The notes beneath the pieces are model-generated. The model saw nothing but the letters and a program-made list of their open reading frames with translations. It searched no databases and was not told the DNA's origin. From positions 305,001-369,000 of the forward strand of contig JACVTC010000023.1 in the NCBI GenBank assembly GCA_016946835.1: a DNA stretch of 64,000 nucleotides. Direction: 5' to 3'. This DNA is from Neocallimastix lanati (nom. inval.) (Eukaryota > Neocallimastigomycota > Neocallimastigomycetes > Neocallimastigales > Neocallimastigaceae). Both the position numbers and the translations under genes were made by a program. Of this stretch, positions 47,617-59,761 are shown in pieces (the first letter of the stretch is position 1; the number at the start of each line of letters is the position of its first letter).

Positions 47617-48290
47617 ATGCCCTTCCACAAAAATCGGATTCCAGACGATTTGTGTAACATTGTTAAAAAAAAATTTTTTAAAGTTATTAAAGAAAAATTT
47701 TTAATTTTTTAAAGTAATTAAGGAATTAAAAGGTCACTTGAATCCTTTGGAGAAGACCTTTTAAGTGACGATTTCAATGAAATTTGAAATTTGTCAAAAT
47801 TTGTTAAAATTAAAATTTTATTATAAAATTCAATATTTTGAAATGTGTTGGTACCATTTTTAAAATATATTCCCTTGTAAATTTTTGAAATTGAAACTTT
47901 GAAATTTAATTGAAATTAACATTTCAATTTTTACCATTAACTTTGAAATTATTGAAAATTTTAAAAATATAGTAAATAATAAATATATAAAAATATAAAA
48001 TTACTATTAAATAGTTGAATATATAATTTTTATTAAATTTTGAAATTTTGTAATGTGAAATTTTTAAATGTCGAAATTTTAAATTTTAAAATTTATAATT
48101 TATAATTTTCTAAATTTTGAAATTGTAATTGAAAATTTATCAATTAAACTATTGAATATATCATAATATTCAATTTAGTTTATTATTAACGATAATAATT
48201 ATATAAGCGTCCTTATCATAATTATTTTATTATCAAAGAATATTATAGAGAAAGCGTACTTTTCAATATAATATTAAACAAATTTTGATT
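47617..48290 (-). other. conserved noncoding block of G2
   Basis: Counterpart of 36774-37450. Purine tract GGAAGGGCAT, the CACAAAAATCG/CGATTTGTG hairpin and the AAAAGGTCACTT...GACCTTTTAAGTGAC alternative pairings are all kept. A long poly-T run, at 48532-48559, lies just downstream in noncoding sequence. Confidence 0.65.
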
Positions 48291-48529
48291 AATTTATTTG
48301 GAAATGTTGAAAATGTTAAGATTATAAATTATACTTTATTATTAAATTTTAACTAGTATTAATTTAATAACTATATAAATCTTAAAATTTTAATTATAGT
48401 TCTTGTAGAGAATATTAATTAAATGTAAAAGAAGGGAAAAGTTGATTGTTTTCAACTGTTTAATTATAATATAATTAAGGTTTTTGATTTTAAAGAAAAA
48501 TTATTAATCCCAAATATTGATTCCTACTG

Positions 48530-48563
<34 letters not shown>

Positions 48564-48833
48564 GGAATACTTTATTAATTGAAAAGTTTTAATAATTATT
48601 TTAATATTAGATTTTGGTAAATTGATATAAAAAAATTGATTTTAATAATTGAAAGTTTTAATGTTATGTAAAATAAAATTATAGTAGTTTATTTTATATC
48701 CAAATTTAGTATTATTATAATTAAAGTTATTTATTAATAACTATAATTAATTATTAATGTATATTTAAATGTAAATAATAATCGAAGATTATAAAATCTA
48801 CCAGTGCAGTATCGTTTTAATTTAAATAGTAAA

Positions 48834-49763
48834 TTAATTATTATCAATAAAGTGTTTGTTAATTATATTATTCTTCGTATTTACATGATATGGTGAAGAA
48901 AAATCTGATTCATGAGAATGTGCCTTTATTTTTCTCATTTTAGACTTGGAAATAATGATCTTTAAGACAAATGAAATTAATACTACAACTGTTTTACTAT
49001 TATAATTTTTATAATGGTGGTTTGAGATACTTGTTTCTAGTTTTGGTTTAACCTTGGTAACACTAATGTTGTTCTTATATATTAAATTATCACCTTGATT
49101 TATGTTATACTTAACTTTCAATTTATTATTAACCTTCTTAATTATATTTATTTTAGAATATTTATTATATTTATTTGTTATTTCTTTATTATTTTCATTA
49201 ATATTTAATTGATTGTTATAAGTAAAATAAACTTGATTTTTGCTAGAAATTTCATTATTGAAAGATTGATTTTCCTTAATGGGTTGATTTTTTATAGAAT
49301 TAATATTATTTCTCGAATTTTCGGAAGTCTTAATTTGGATAGATTCTTTATTAATATTTTTATCTTTATCAATCACATTAATTCTATTATCAGTGTTTCC
49401 TTTTGATTTTTTATAATTTATTTTAGGATCTAAATATTTGAAGGACCTATTTAGCTTAATATAATGTAACGAATTCGTTTTATTTTGAAGAAGTATTTTA
49501 TTGATTTGATCTAAGACATTCTGAGCAGTTTTCGTATCTATAGAACGATTTTCTATTGACTTTAGAACTTTAGATCTAAGGGCACAAGCCTGTTTTTGGG
49601 CTTTAATAAGTATTGATAACTGAGCATTAACTTCCTTTGTAACTTTATTAACAAACCCATTGTATTCTTCAATATAAATGTAATCTTTCTTCATTTCTTT
49701 TAATTTATTTGTATCATCTATTGTGAATGATACAGAAGTAGCGTTACTAGTTATTTTAGACAT
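48834..49763 (-). CDS. G2 coiled-coil ORF, 309 residues, homologous to the G1 ORF
   Basis: Residues 25-115 align with G1: YIYIEEYNGFVNKVTKEV, a helix-rich stretch, DTKTAQNVLDQINKIL and LNRSFKYLDPKINYK. The rest is a long Asn/Lys/Ile-rich region of low complexity, longer than in G1, with a hydrophobic patch near 261-270 (VVVLISFVLKII). That patch may come from a frame change, because the following KSKMRKIKAHSHESDF segment looks like a separate conserved end; G1 has an untranslated similar stretch just beyond its stop (near 38090-38150). No zinc knuckle, protease or RT. Probably the structural or accessory protein of a non-autonomous element. The function is unknown. Confidence 0.65.
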   Translation of the reverse strand: MSKITSNATSVSFTIDDTNKLKEMKKDYIYIEEYNGFVNKVTKEVNAQLSILIKAQKQACALRSKVLKSIENRSIDTKTAQNVLDQINKILLQNKTNSLHYIKLNRSFKYLDPKINYKKSKGNTDNRINVIDKDKNINKESIQIKTSENSRNNINSIKNQPIKENQSFNNEISSKNQVYFTYNNQLNINENNKEITNKYNKYSKINIIKKVNNKLKVKYNINQGDNLIYKNNISVTKVKPKLETSISNHHYKNYNSKTVVVLISFVLKIIISKSKMRKIKAHSHESDFSSPYHVNTKNNIINKHFIDNN

Positions 49764-49787
49764 CTTGAGGCAATCGATATATACTGG

Positions 49788-49797
49788 GTAGGATTAT
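49788..49797 (-). promoter_or_regulatory. self-priming primer-binding site of G2
   Basis: Sense ATAATCCTAC directly after the 5' LTR, complementary to GTAGGATTAT at 50022-50013, downstream of TATATAAATA. Confidence 0.72.
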
Positions 49798-50451
49798 TGT
49801 TAAAGTTTAAGGATAATTTGGTCTTAACGATTAGGTCAAGATGCCAAATTATAGTAATTAATTAATAATTTAGTTTTACTCTTATTTCAAACATATTGTT
49901 ATTAGTAAATTTTATAATTAAGTTTTTATTTAAAATATAAATTTTTATTTAATCTTAATAATATTTTATTACATTATTATTTTATATAATTATTACTATA
50001 ATTTAAATTACAATAATCCTACAAAGGATTAATCAAAAGATTTAAACATGTATTTATATAAAATAATTAATTATTAAAATATTAATTATTAATATGAATA
50101 TGTAATAGCATTAATAAAAGTTTGATATTGATAATATAAAATAAGATAATAATATAAATATTTAATATAAATAAAATATAAGAATCTAATATAGCTAATT
50201 ATATTTTATAATTAAAATATAATATGTAGAAATTAATTTAATGATAATCACGATTTTACATTATTTAATATATATTAATTTCAATATGTTAATAATATTT
50301 AGTAATTAGTTGGTCTAGACTAATTCCTAAATATTTTAATAAAGTTAATTTAATAATAATTATTATATTATTATTATTTATTAATATTGAAATTCAAATA
50401 ACTGAATTATCGAAATTGAAATTGAATTGAAATTCAGTTATTATCTTAACA
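49798..50451 (-). repeat. 5' LTR of G2
   Basis: Carries the promoter and predicted start. Its outer end forms a palindrome with the G fragment at 50458. Confidence 0.85.
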
Positions 50452-50457
50452 AATATT

Positions 50458-50493
50458 TGTTAAGATAATAACTGAATTTACATTTAATTCAAA
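50458..50493 (+). repeat. truncated G-family LTR start
   Basis: TGTTAAGATAATAACTG and the next 19 bases match the G LTR sense start, then pass into poly-A. With the G2 LTR end it forms a near-perfect inverted repeat at 50428-50481, centred on AATATT. Confidence 0.75.
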
Positions 50494-50514
50494 AAAAAAA
50501 AAAAATAAATAAAT

Positions 50515-50835
50515 ATAAAATAAGATTAATTAATAAATAAAAAAGTATAAAATAACGATTGATTTCTGTTTTTTCAGAAATCAAGAGTTATTATTATTAA
50601 AAATATTAATAAAGATAAATATTAAAAATAATAATAACCTAAAATTTAAAGTTTATAATTTTTTATAATAAAATTTTGAGTTTTAAAAACTTATTTTTAT
50701 ATTCGAGTCTTCTACTTTTTCTAATTTTAGTCTATTTAAATATAAGTATTTTTCTTTATTTTTTTTTAATAATAAACTCAATAAATATAAAAAATAAACT
50801 CTTATAAAAAATTTCTTTTTATTAGAGTTTCTTAC
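50515..50835 (+). repeat. LTR family H fragment
   Basis: GTATAAAATAACGATTGATT followed by TTTTTCAGAAATCAAGAG and a TTTCTTACA end. Confidence 0.55.
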
Positions 50836-51923
50836 ATTTTTGATACGGGGTGTCACTAAATACCTTGTATTTCCTATTAAATACTCTTAATAATAATAAA
50901 ATAAAAACTATTATTAAATCTTATTATTAAAATCTTTTATTAATATCAAATATAATAAAAATTATTATTAAATATTCTTATTAATTTCTTTTATTAATAT
51001 TAAATATAACAAAAATTATTATTAAGTATTCTTATAAATTTCTTTTATTAATATAAAATATAATAAAAATTATTATTAAATATTCTTATTAAATATTCTT
51101 TGATTAATATCAAATCTAATAAAAATTATTATTAAATATTCTTATTAATTTCTTTTATTAATATTAAATATAATAAAAATTATTATTAAATATTCTTATT
51201 AAAATCTTTTATTTATATCAAATATAATAAAAATTATTAATAAATATTCTTATTAAAAATTATATCTAATTTAAATCATTACTAATTCTTATTTTTATAT
51301 TAAGTGTAATAAAAAACTATTTCAATAAATATTATAAATATTTGATATAATATACAGAATTATAAGTTTCTGTATAATATTTTCTAAACCTTTGAAATAA
51401 ACTAAAAATAAAACAAAAATCAAAAATAAATTAAATCTTTATTAAAATAAAAATGAACTAAAATACAGAAGAATTTCAATAATAAAAATGATCTAAAATA
51501 CAGAAAATATCAATTCTGTATAATTCTCTCTCTGAAAATAATATTAAGAAGAAGCTACCGCCCGGAATGCCCTTCGTGATACAATCTCTAAATTAATTTT
51601 TATATTTTAATTTAATAAATATTATTTTTTATTAAAATAATTTAAAATAATAGTTAAAAATTAAAATAAAATAATAGTTTTTTTTTTATAAAGAATATAT
51701 TAATGAATAATAAAATGTATTTAAATAAAAGTATAAAAAGAAGAATAAATTTCTTTCTTTTTAATACGGGGAACAAATAATTTTAATTTTAAATTTAAAT
51801 AAAGAATATTTTAAAATTTATTTTTTTTTCTTGTTTCCAAATTTATTTTTAGAGTTATGTGTTAATATTTATTTTTTTTGTTTTGAATATCTTAGTATTT
51901 CAACCCCAGCCCGTATCAATTTT
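50836..51923. repeat. solo LTR family B, copy 2
   Basis: Element 50841-51918, TGATACGGGGTG...CAGCCCGTATCA, with ATTTT duplicated on both sides. Keeps CTACCGCCCGGAATGCCC near 51555 and a shorter tandem array. Confidence 0.7.
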
Positions 51924-51924
51924 G

Positions 51925-52739
51925 TGTAAAAATTTCTACAAAAATATAGAAATTATTATCTCTATTAATATTAATATTAATTAGAATAAAATAAAATAAT
52001 AATTTAAATACTTATCTTAAGAGAGAGTTTATTATAAGAAACTATAATAAACTTAGAACACTAAGTGTGAAAGGAAAAATAAAAAAATATGTTTTATGAT
52101 AATTTATTAATATGTTTTATTATTAAAATATTTTATATTTTTATTATAAATTTTTTTATTTAAGATTTAAATATTTTATTAAAAAAATTATAAATATTTA
52201 TTATTATTATTACAATTTCTTATAATAATAACTCTTGATTTTCGAAAGGAAACTCAAGAGTCCTTTTTATACTTTAAAATAAAGAAATAAAGAAATTTCT
52301 AATCTTAACAAAATACTTTCCAGGAAAAGACTAGTAGAAAAACCTGGAAAGATTTCAACCAATAATCTATACTTATTGGTTATCGTATTATTAAGTAAAA
52401 CCATTTTTATGGAAAAACCTTAATAACCGAGGTTTTAAATTACGTAAGTTAAACGGTTAAATTAATTCACACTTTAACAATTTAATCGAATTAACTTACG
52501 AATAAAATAAAATTAAGAAAAATACAGAAATAAATACAGAAATAAATACAGAAATGAATATAGAAATACATACAAAATAAATACAAAAAAAATTTAGTAA
52601 AATTTAATACATAATTTAATAAAATTTGCTATATTATCAATAATTAATTATTTATAAAATTAAGTAAATTTAATAATTATTTTATAATTATTAAGGATTG
52701 AGAAATATAGACTTATAACAATAAGTCTAATTTCTTACA
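51925..52739 (-). repeat. LTR family H (H2)
   Basis: TGTAAAAATTTCTAC...ATTTCTTACA. Minus-strand hairpin near 52224-52262 and the TTTTTCCTGG/CCTGGAAAG region near 52315-52350. Confidence 0.6.
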
Positions 52740-53747
52740 TTTTGGTAAAGAATGAATTAATAACATTTATTTTGTTATAAAATATTATTAATTATTCTTT
52801 AATTAAGTGTTCTTTCCTATATTCTTGATAACCTAAACCTAATTGTAAAAATAATTTATTTTAATATAAATTAAATTTAACTTGTAAATAATATTAAATC
52901 AATCTTAATTAATTAATTTGTTGTATATTATTAAACATATGTATATATTAAAATATTATTGTAAATATTAAAAATTATATACTTTTAAGATATTTTAAAT
53001 TATTAAAATTATTAATTAAATATTATTATAAAAATTATTATTAAAATTATTAATTAAATATTATTATAAAAATTACTATAAACTATTAATATTATAAAAT
53101 TATTAAAATTATTAATTAAATATTACCATACAATTTACTTAATGTAAACTACTATATTATAAAGATTTATCATTAAAAATTATTAATTATTATAAAATTT
53201 TATTAATTAAATACTATCAAATTTACTATTAAAATTATTAATTAAATATTATAAAAATTTTATTTTATTTTTGAAAATAATTACAAGTATTATTTAAAAT
53301 AATTAAAGATAATTAAATTTATTATATTAATCTTTAAAAACATTTTATTTAACTTAAAATATCAAAGAAAATAGTAAAAGCTATTTTCTATATATTTATT
53401 TTATAATTATTTCTTATTAAATTATATTTAAATATTACATTATTATATTTATAAAAATTAAAACAAAAATGAATTATTGATATAAAATTAATTCAACAAT
53501 TCTATACAATTCTTTAAATTATAAATAAATAAATATACCTTAAATTTACAAAAAAATATAAATATTGTAAAATTTCTTAAAAATTAAATATATATATTCG
53601 AAATAAATTTTTATACCAATAAATAATAAATAAATTTTATTAAAACAAAAATTTTTTTTATTTATAATTTAAAATCAAAGCAGGGTAATCCCCGTCCCCC
53701 CTGCTTGATTTTAAAGCTCGATGTACTAACCCCGAGTCTACCAATTT
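52739..53747. repeat. solo LTR family A, copy 2
   Basis: Element 52743-53743, TGGTAAAGAATG...GAGTCTACCA, flanked by ATTT. The GC-rich hairpin is conserved at 53668-53715. Confidence 0.7.
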
Positions 53748-54999
53748 TTGTGCAAAGAATAATAATTTAATTTCTGATCTTGGGAAATTGTTTCTATTTA
53801 GAAAAAGATTAGAAGAAAAAACTAGATAGAATTCGATTGGTGTTTGATTACATCAATCTTTGGTTGATAAGAAAACCCGAATAAGGGAGAAAACTTATTA
53901 ACTAATTATGTATTAATTTTATTGGTATTTAATCACAAGTGTAATTAAATAATTAATTCTTTTAATTTTTTTTAATTAAAAGTTCAAGAAATAATATAAT
54001 TTAATTATTTCTTGATTAAATAAAATTATCATTTTAGTTATAATTTAATTTTCCTTAATTAAATAGAATTATCATTATTTTAAAACAATAATACATTATT
54101 ATAATTTAATATTTTAATTATTGATGATAAAGAATTATTATAAAATTATATAAATTTTATGAAAATGTAAACAAACAAAATGTATACCAAATGTATGAAA
54201 TGAAATTAATGTAGTTTAATAATGTATTTAAAGTTTATTTTATATTATTTTATATTAATTAATTTATATTATTTTTGTATATTACTATTTATAAATTATT
54301 ATTGTATTATTATATTATTCTCACATAATATTAATATCACATATTAATATTATAAACTTAAATTATTATGAAAATTATAATATAAAAATTTAATTTAGAA
54401 ATAATTTAGAAAAGTAGACTTTATTAAAAAAAAGGAAAAGAGAAAATAGATAATAAAAGTCCAGTTGTATGTTATTTTATAATAAATAAAATAAATACAT
54501 AAACAAAAATATATTTTTTTTAGTTATATTAGAGTGAATATAACTAAAAAATAAAATAAATAATTTTATTTAATTATTTATTAAAAATAGTTTTGTGTTA
54601 ATAAAAAGTTTATTTTTATATAATAAAATAAGCAAATAAATTTTTATTAATAAAAGTTGTTAAAAACTTCTTATTTAACGTTAAGAACGCAAAGACAACT
54701 TTCAGCATAAACATTTTATATTTATTATTATAATTTGTTTATCAATTGATAATTTAATTTAATGTAAATAAATTTTAAAACAATAACATTAATTAATTAA
54801 GATTAATATAAAGAATTATTTATTGTTATAATTAATTCATTAACTTTATGTTAATACGTTAAAAGGTTAATAATCTTACAAAGAATTCAAAATATGGAAT
54901 TTCAAATCCTTTTTATGCTAAACTAAAATAATAATTAACAATACAATTAAATCATGCATTCTGATCTTAATATATTCATACATGTATATAAACTATATA
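53748..54999. other. AT-rich region with an H-like fragment
   Basis: 53760-53920 resembles H on the minus strand (AGAAAAAGATTAGAAGAAAA, AAAACCCGAATAAGGG). The remainder has no coding signal; 54660-54960 is slightly more complex but unrecognised. Confidence 0.45.
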
Positions 55000-55790
55000 A
55001 AATAAATAATAAAATAATATTGATAAGAATCTTTTAATACAATAATTGTATAATTATTCATATAACAATTTAATAATAAAACTAATTTATAATAAGAAAA
55101 TATAAAATAAAATAAAATAAAACTAATTAAAAATTCTTTTTCGGAAATCTTTAGAATAATAAAGAATTCCTTAGAATCTTTTAGAAAATAATTGAATAAA
55201 AATATTATAATAAAATATATAAAACTTATAAACTTATTTAAAATATTATAAAACTATTACTAATAACTAATTCTGTATTTTTAATTAATAATAAAAATTA
55301 ATAATATAATTTCCAAGTTAAGAGATTTTATCTAATATACATTTCTTAATTAATAATTTAGGGTCTTAGTTAAATAATTAAATTATTTTTTATATTTAAA
55401 TATCTTTAAAGGTCAATATCTCGTTTTCTAGTTGTCCAATAAGGTTGATTTTAACATATGTTGTAGTTCTCGTCCGTAGCTTTCTAATGAATATACTTTT
55501 AGTGGGAATATCAATATAATATTTCCATTAATTGTTGAGTTGTCGTTGTTTTCTTCAAGTTATTTTTATTAAATTTCTTAAGGATTAAAATAAATTAAAT
55601 TATCTTTAATAAATAAGTCCAAACCCTTTGGTTTTTAATATTTAATGTTTCTAATAATTATTTTTATAATTAAAATTGAATTAAAATAAATTTTGTCAAT
55701 AACTAAATTAAATTTCAATTGATCTAATAGTGAATTTTAATCTTAAATCCACTAGTATTCGTGACATTAGTTAGAGTAATAAATTAAAAA
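55000..55790 (+). repeat. dispersed repeat family I, copy 3
   Basis: Closest to the copy at 24270-25120: AAAGAATTCCTTAGAATCTTT, ATTTAGGGTCTTAGTTAAAT, GTAGCTTTCTAATGAATATA and AGTGGGAATATCAATATAA. Confidence 0.65.
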
Positions 55791-55801
55791 TTAATAATGA
55801 T

Positions 55802-56257
55802 TGGTAGATAATTAAATTAGACTAAATAGTTAGATACATATTTTGATAATTCATTAAGAATCAAACGGGGAGTTCTTTGTTATAATAGAGGAAATATATA
55901 ATAAAGATACTTCAAAATAACAGGTTTATTATTAGAAAATATAATAGTTGATAGAGTAATAAATATTAATTATTAAATGTATAATTAAATAGTTAGTGAG
56001 AGAGATAATAATAAATATATAACTTGTATTTTTATATTTTTGTAAACATTGAGAATAATGTAATAAAAATAAATAAAGAAATAAGAGTAAATAAATAAAG
56101 ACAAATCTTTACATTTAAATTATATATTTATATTTATACATTATGTGTTATTATTATATTTATTAGAATATATTATTTTGTCGAGAATTCCCTTCTGACA
56201 ACGTCCAAATAAATAAAATTATTTAGATACACCTTTAAATATAAAAGATACGTATCA
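55802..56257. repeat. solo LTR-like element, E-type (E2)
   Basis: TGGTAGATAATT...AAGATACGTATCA. Contains TAGAATATATTATTTTGTC, shared with C1. No matching target duplication. Confidence 0.5.
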
Positions 56258-56261
56258 TTCT

Positions 56262-57057
56262 TGATAAGAATGTACTAAATAATGCATCCTTAATTAAATT
56301 TATGATTTATTTCTAATGCAATATGCGTACATTATTTTTGTACTTTAATAAATTTTTAAATTCAAAGATCAAAAATTAAATCAAAAATTATATTAAATTT
56401 TATATTTTTATATTAAATCTTATATTAATAAATATTTTTATATATTTAAAACTTATATTAGCAATTTTAATAATAAATCTTAATTTTTTTTATATTAATA
56501 ATGAAAATTCGTATTAATAATATTTTTATATATTGATAATTAAAATTTATATATTATATTTTTAACTTATAAAATTTTATATCAAAATGTTTTATTTTAT
56601 ATTGAAAAATATTTTATTTTATTAAAAACCTTTATATTAGAATAGTATTTTTTATTTTTATTTGAATATTTTAACCATTGTAATAATAATTATAGCCAAT
56701 TAAATAAATTTTTATTAGTAATATTTTAGATAGATTATGAAAAAAAAATGTTTTATTAATATTATAAATGTATTTTATCTAAACTGTTATAATTAATTTT
56801 TATATAATTGATTATGAAAATCAATTTAAATTTAATAATTTTTATAAAAAAATAAAATGTAATAATATATAATTTAGTGGCAAGAACAACTTTTATGCCT
56901 TAAAAAAAGTATAAATAGTTGTAAATTTTGCTACCAATTTTTAAAAAAATCAATTAATTAATCAATAAAGAATTAAGAATTAATTAATAAATAAAATATA
57001 ATAAATAAATAAAATTAGTGTATTTATTGTTTTTATTTAATTCTCTAAACCTTAACA
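56262..57057 (+). repeat. solo LTR family J, copy 2
   Basis: TGATAAGAATGTACT...AACCTTAACA. Promoter-like GTATAAATAGTTGTAAATTT near 56908. No matching duplication; the left neighbour is E2, as E1 neighbours J1. Confidence 0.65.
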
Positions 57058-57322
57058 TTTATATTGTGGAGATATCGGGGAATTAAATAGAAATAATAGT
57101 AAATTACATAGGTTTTTAAAATTTTTTTTATTATATTGATAAATAAGTAAGTCGTTAATCCTTTGATTAACATATGGCGCTTGTTTGATATATATATATA
57201 AATTTAAATAAGTAAAATAAGATTCTTGAAAAAAACAATTTGTAAAATTATAACAAGGAGCGGATAGAGCTCATACACAGTGTTTTCTCAGAAAACAACA
57301 AATTAACTCTATTCATAGTAGG
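57058..57322. other. spacer 3' of the copia-like Gag ORF
   Basis: More G+C near 57250-57300 (GGAGCGGATAGAGCTC). In the Gag frame it continues open for about 30 codons after the stop, so it may be decayed coding DNA. Confidence 0.4.
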
Positions 57323-57622
57323 TTATTGAATAGTGGTTTCCTTATCATAAACTATTGCGTTATCGAACTCATCTTGTACGTATTCTGAGATTTCATCTTT
57401 AATGTCCTTTTTTCGAATTTTATTTACCTTTGCTTCAGTGATATAGTTTACAATATTATTTATTGATAAAAGGTATAGCATTTTGGTTTTCCAACGTTTA
57501 TAATTTTCCAGTATTAATTCAACTATTCTATTGAAATTTTCAAAATAGTTGAAATTGATGGAAGGTGTAATAGTTTGGTTTGCATCAATATTGATATTTT
57601 GTCTGTTTTTTCTATTAGCCAT
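57323..57622 (-). pseudogene. Ty1/copia-type Gag N-terminal fragment
   Basis: A 99-residue ORF. Residues 23-60 (FNYFENFNRIVELILENYKR, WKTKMLYLLSINN) fit the start of copia-type Gag, where a conserved N-Y-x-x-W-K-x-x-M-x-x-L-L pattern precedes a helix, here NYKRWKTKMLYLL. It then reads IVNYITEAKVNK. The rest of Gag, a zinc knuckle and Pol are absent downstream, so I call it a fragment. G+C is above background. It could be the remains of the family represented by the integrase relic at 17.1/23.8 kb, but nothing links them directly. Confidence 0.5.
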
Positions 57623-58283
57623 TTTAAGAAAAATTTAATTGTTAAATAAGATTAATTTAAAAATTTTGATTTAGATTTACTTTTAGTATTTAGATCATTT
57701 AGTATTGATTTATTTATATCTTAATGTTTATTACAATAAACATCACTTGATTTTATTATTAATTTTTATTTTAATATTTATATATTCAGTGATATAAGTT
57801 AAATTGTGAATAATATGACATATGCTAACCTTGTAATTAAAAAATATAAACATTAATATATTTGATTAATTCTATTGGTTGATATTTTTGTTTTTTTGAA
57901 AGATTTAAATATTTATCGTGAATGTTTATATTTTTTAATTTTTTTTATATCACCCTATTTAAGTTACTCAAATTAATTATTTAACTAATTATTTAAATTT
58001 TTATTATTGTTGATAAATGTTTATATAGTTTAATAAACATATGGCGAATTATTATATTGTCAATAGAGTATTGTTATATTTTGTATGTTACATCTTAATT
58101 TATTTATTTTATATTGTTTTATCTTTAAATTCTATATAGTAATGTTTTTTAGTTTAATCAAAATTTACTGACTATCATTGTATTTTATTATTTGACTATT
58201 ATTCTATTTTCAGTTTAATTATTAATTAACAGATTTTTCTTTGTATTTTAACTTAATAATGATATATTATTCATGTTGAATTT
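57623..58283. other. AT-rich region upstream of the Gag fragment
   Basis: No gene. ACATATGGCG occurs at 58039 and again at 57171, flanking the Gag fragment. Degenerate forms of the 39-bp unit (CAGTTTAAT...) already occur from about 58150. Confidence 0.45.
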
Positions 58284-58439
58284 CAGTTTAATCAATGATT
58301 AACTGACTATTCTATTCTTTTTCAGTTTAATCAATGAATAATTGACTATTCTATTCTTTTTCAGTTTAATCAATGATTAATTGACTATTCTATTCTTTTT
58401 CAGTTTAATCAATGATTAACTGAGTATTCTATTCTTTTT
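58284..58439. repeat. 39-bp tandem repeat, four full units
   Basis: Units start at 58284, 58323, 58362 and 58401, with a partial fifth at 58440. Each starts with a near-palindrome, CAGTTTAATCAATGATTAAC, followed by TG, then ACTATTCTATTCTTTTT. Units differ at only one to three bases. Confidence 0.92.
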
Positions 58440-58899
58440 CAGTTTAATAATAATTATTTCATTGAATAGAATATATATTAATAAGTATTTTTTATTTTAG
58501 TGGAATAAATTATATTTAATATAGAATAATTAGATTTTAAATTTTAATAGAATATAGAAAAAACAATAACTAATTAAATGAGATAAATAATAATTCGTGT
58601 TTAAGTTATTTTGTATTACAAGCAAATTAAGATTATTTTCGGCACCAAACTTGAGTTTTACTTTACTTTTTATATTAATTTTCATTTTAAATATTAATTA
58701 ATTAGATTTATTTTTTAATTAAAATTTTATTATACAAATAAATTTTGTTTCTTTTTTTTTTTTTTTATATTTTTTAATTTTTTAATTTTTAAATTTTTTA
58801 GATTATAAAAGTTAATAATTATTAACTATTAATATAATTATTATTATTTTTTAAATTATTAAATAACAATATTTATAGAAAAATTTTAAAAATTAAAAT

Positions 58900-58991
58900 T
58901 GCTCCTGGTGAGGCTCGAACTCACGACCTTCGCTTGCATAGAAAGATCTTTCCTATAAGCACGACGCATTAACCGACTTTGCTACAGGAGC
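58900..58991 (-). pseudogene. tRNA-Ile(UAU) copy with damaged anticodon stem
   Basis: Nearly identical to the tRNA at 34970-35062 in acceptor, D-arm, anticodon and T-arm. One C is lost at the 3' side of the anticodon stem (CGCGA becomes GCGA), leaving a mispair after intron removal. The intron is also changed (begins GGAAAGATC). It may be inactive or spliced differently. An H LTR is inserted 16 bp upstream of its 5' end. Confidence 0.8.
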
Positions 58992-59007
58992 TTAACTTGA
59001 ATATTTG

Positions 59008-59057
59008 TGTAAGAAATCATAATTATTCAATAATGAATAATTAATATTTTCTTAGTT
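59008..59057 (+). repeat. start of an H-family LTR split by F1
   Basis: TGTAAGAAATCATAATTATT...TTTTCTTAGTT, matching 42532-42580, where an F LTR is inserted at the same base. Confidence 0.65.
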
Positions 59058-59761
59058 TGTTGAAATTATAACTGAATTGAAATCTCAATTTCAGTCATTT
59101 ACATTTCAATAATTAAAAATATTATTTATTTAATTATAAATAATATATATATTTAAATAATTAATAATTAATACAAATTCTTGTTTAATATTTAAAGGGT
59201 TATCTTAGGCCTAATAATCCTGAGAATATTAATAAATAAGGTTTATATTAATAATTAATTTCAATGATACATTTGACGTCACGTGTATTTTATTTATATT
59301 ATGTTTTTATATATGTTTACAACATATCTATATTAAATTCAATTATTCAAATTAATTATATAATTAAATTTATCCTTATATTTTATTATTATTTATATTA
59401 TTATTATCTTATAATTAAATATTATTATTATGTAACTTACAAAGTATAAAAGAAAGATGTAAAAATCTATCTTTTATGTTCTTTGTAAGGTTATTGTAAA
59501 ATTACCTTAATAGTAATATATTATAGATATTTTATTATTAAATAAAATCAATAAATTTAAAATCAAATTAATTTGATAATTCTAATTATCAAAGTTTATA
59601 ATAAATAAATTTTTATTAAACTAAACATTTAAATATTTATTATTATTATTATATATCTATATAGTATATTACTATATAGACATATCGACTTAGTGAATAT
59701 TTTTATTAAAACATATTATTTTATTTAAATTTAAATTATAAATTATATCAAAATCTTAACA
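59058..59761 (+). repeat. 5' LTR of F1
   Basis: TGTTGAAATTATAAC...AAAATCTTAACA, 704 bp. TATAAAAG is at 59445-59452 and the predicted mRNA start segment GTAAGGTTAT at 59485-59494. Confidence 0.9.

Larger units (their letters stand above)
46962..50451 (-). mobile_element. G2: 3.49-kb LTR retrotransposon lacking RT, with intact target duplication
   Basis: LTRs 46962-47616 (3') and 49798-50451 (5'), flanked by AATAT at 46957-46961 and 50452-50456. Same layout as G1: self-priming site, one ORF (48834-49763), conserved noncoding block (47617-48290), purine tract. No enzyme genes. Confidence 0.87.

Noticed and set aside
58284-58439. CRISPR-like array
   Set aside because: Head-to-tail repeats with no spacers, in a eukaryotic genome.
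59264-59449. Open frame of Tyr/Ile/Leu residues inside the F1 LTR
   Set aside because: Lies in the LTR promoter region, AT-driven, no homology.
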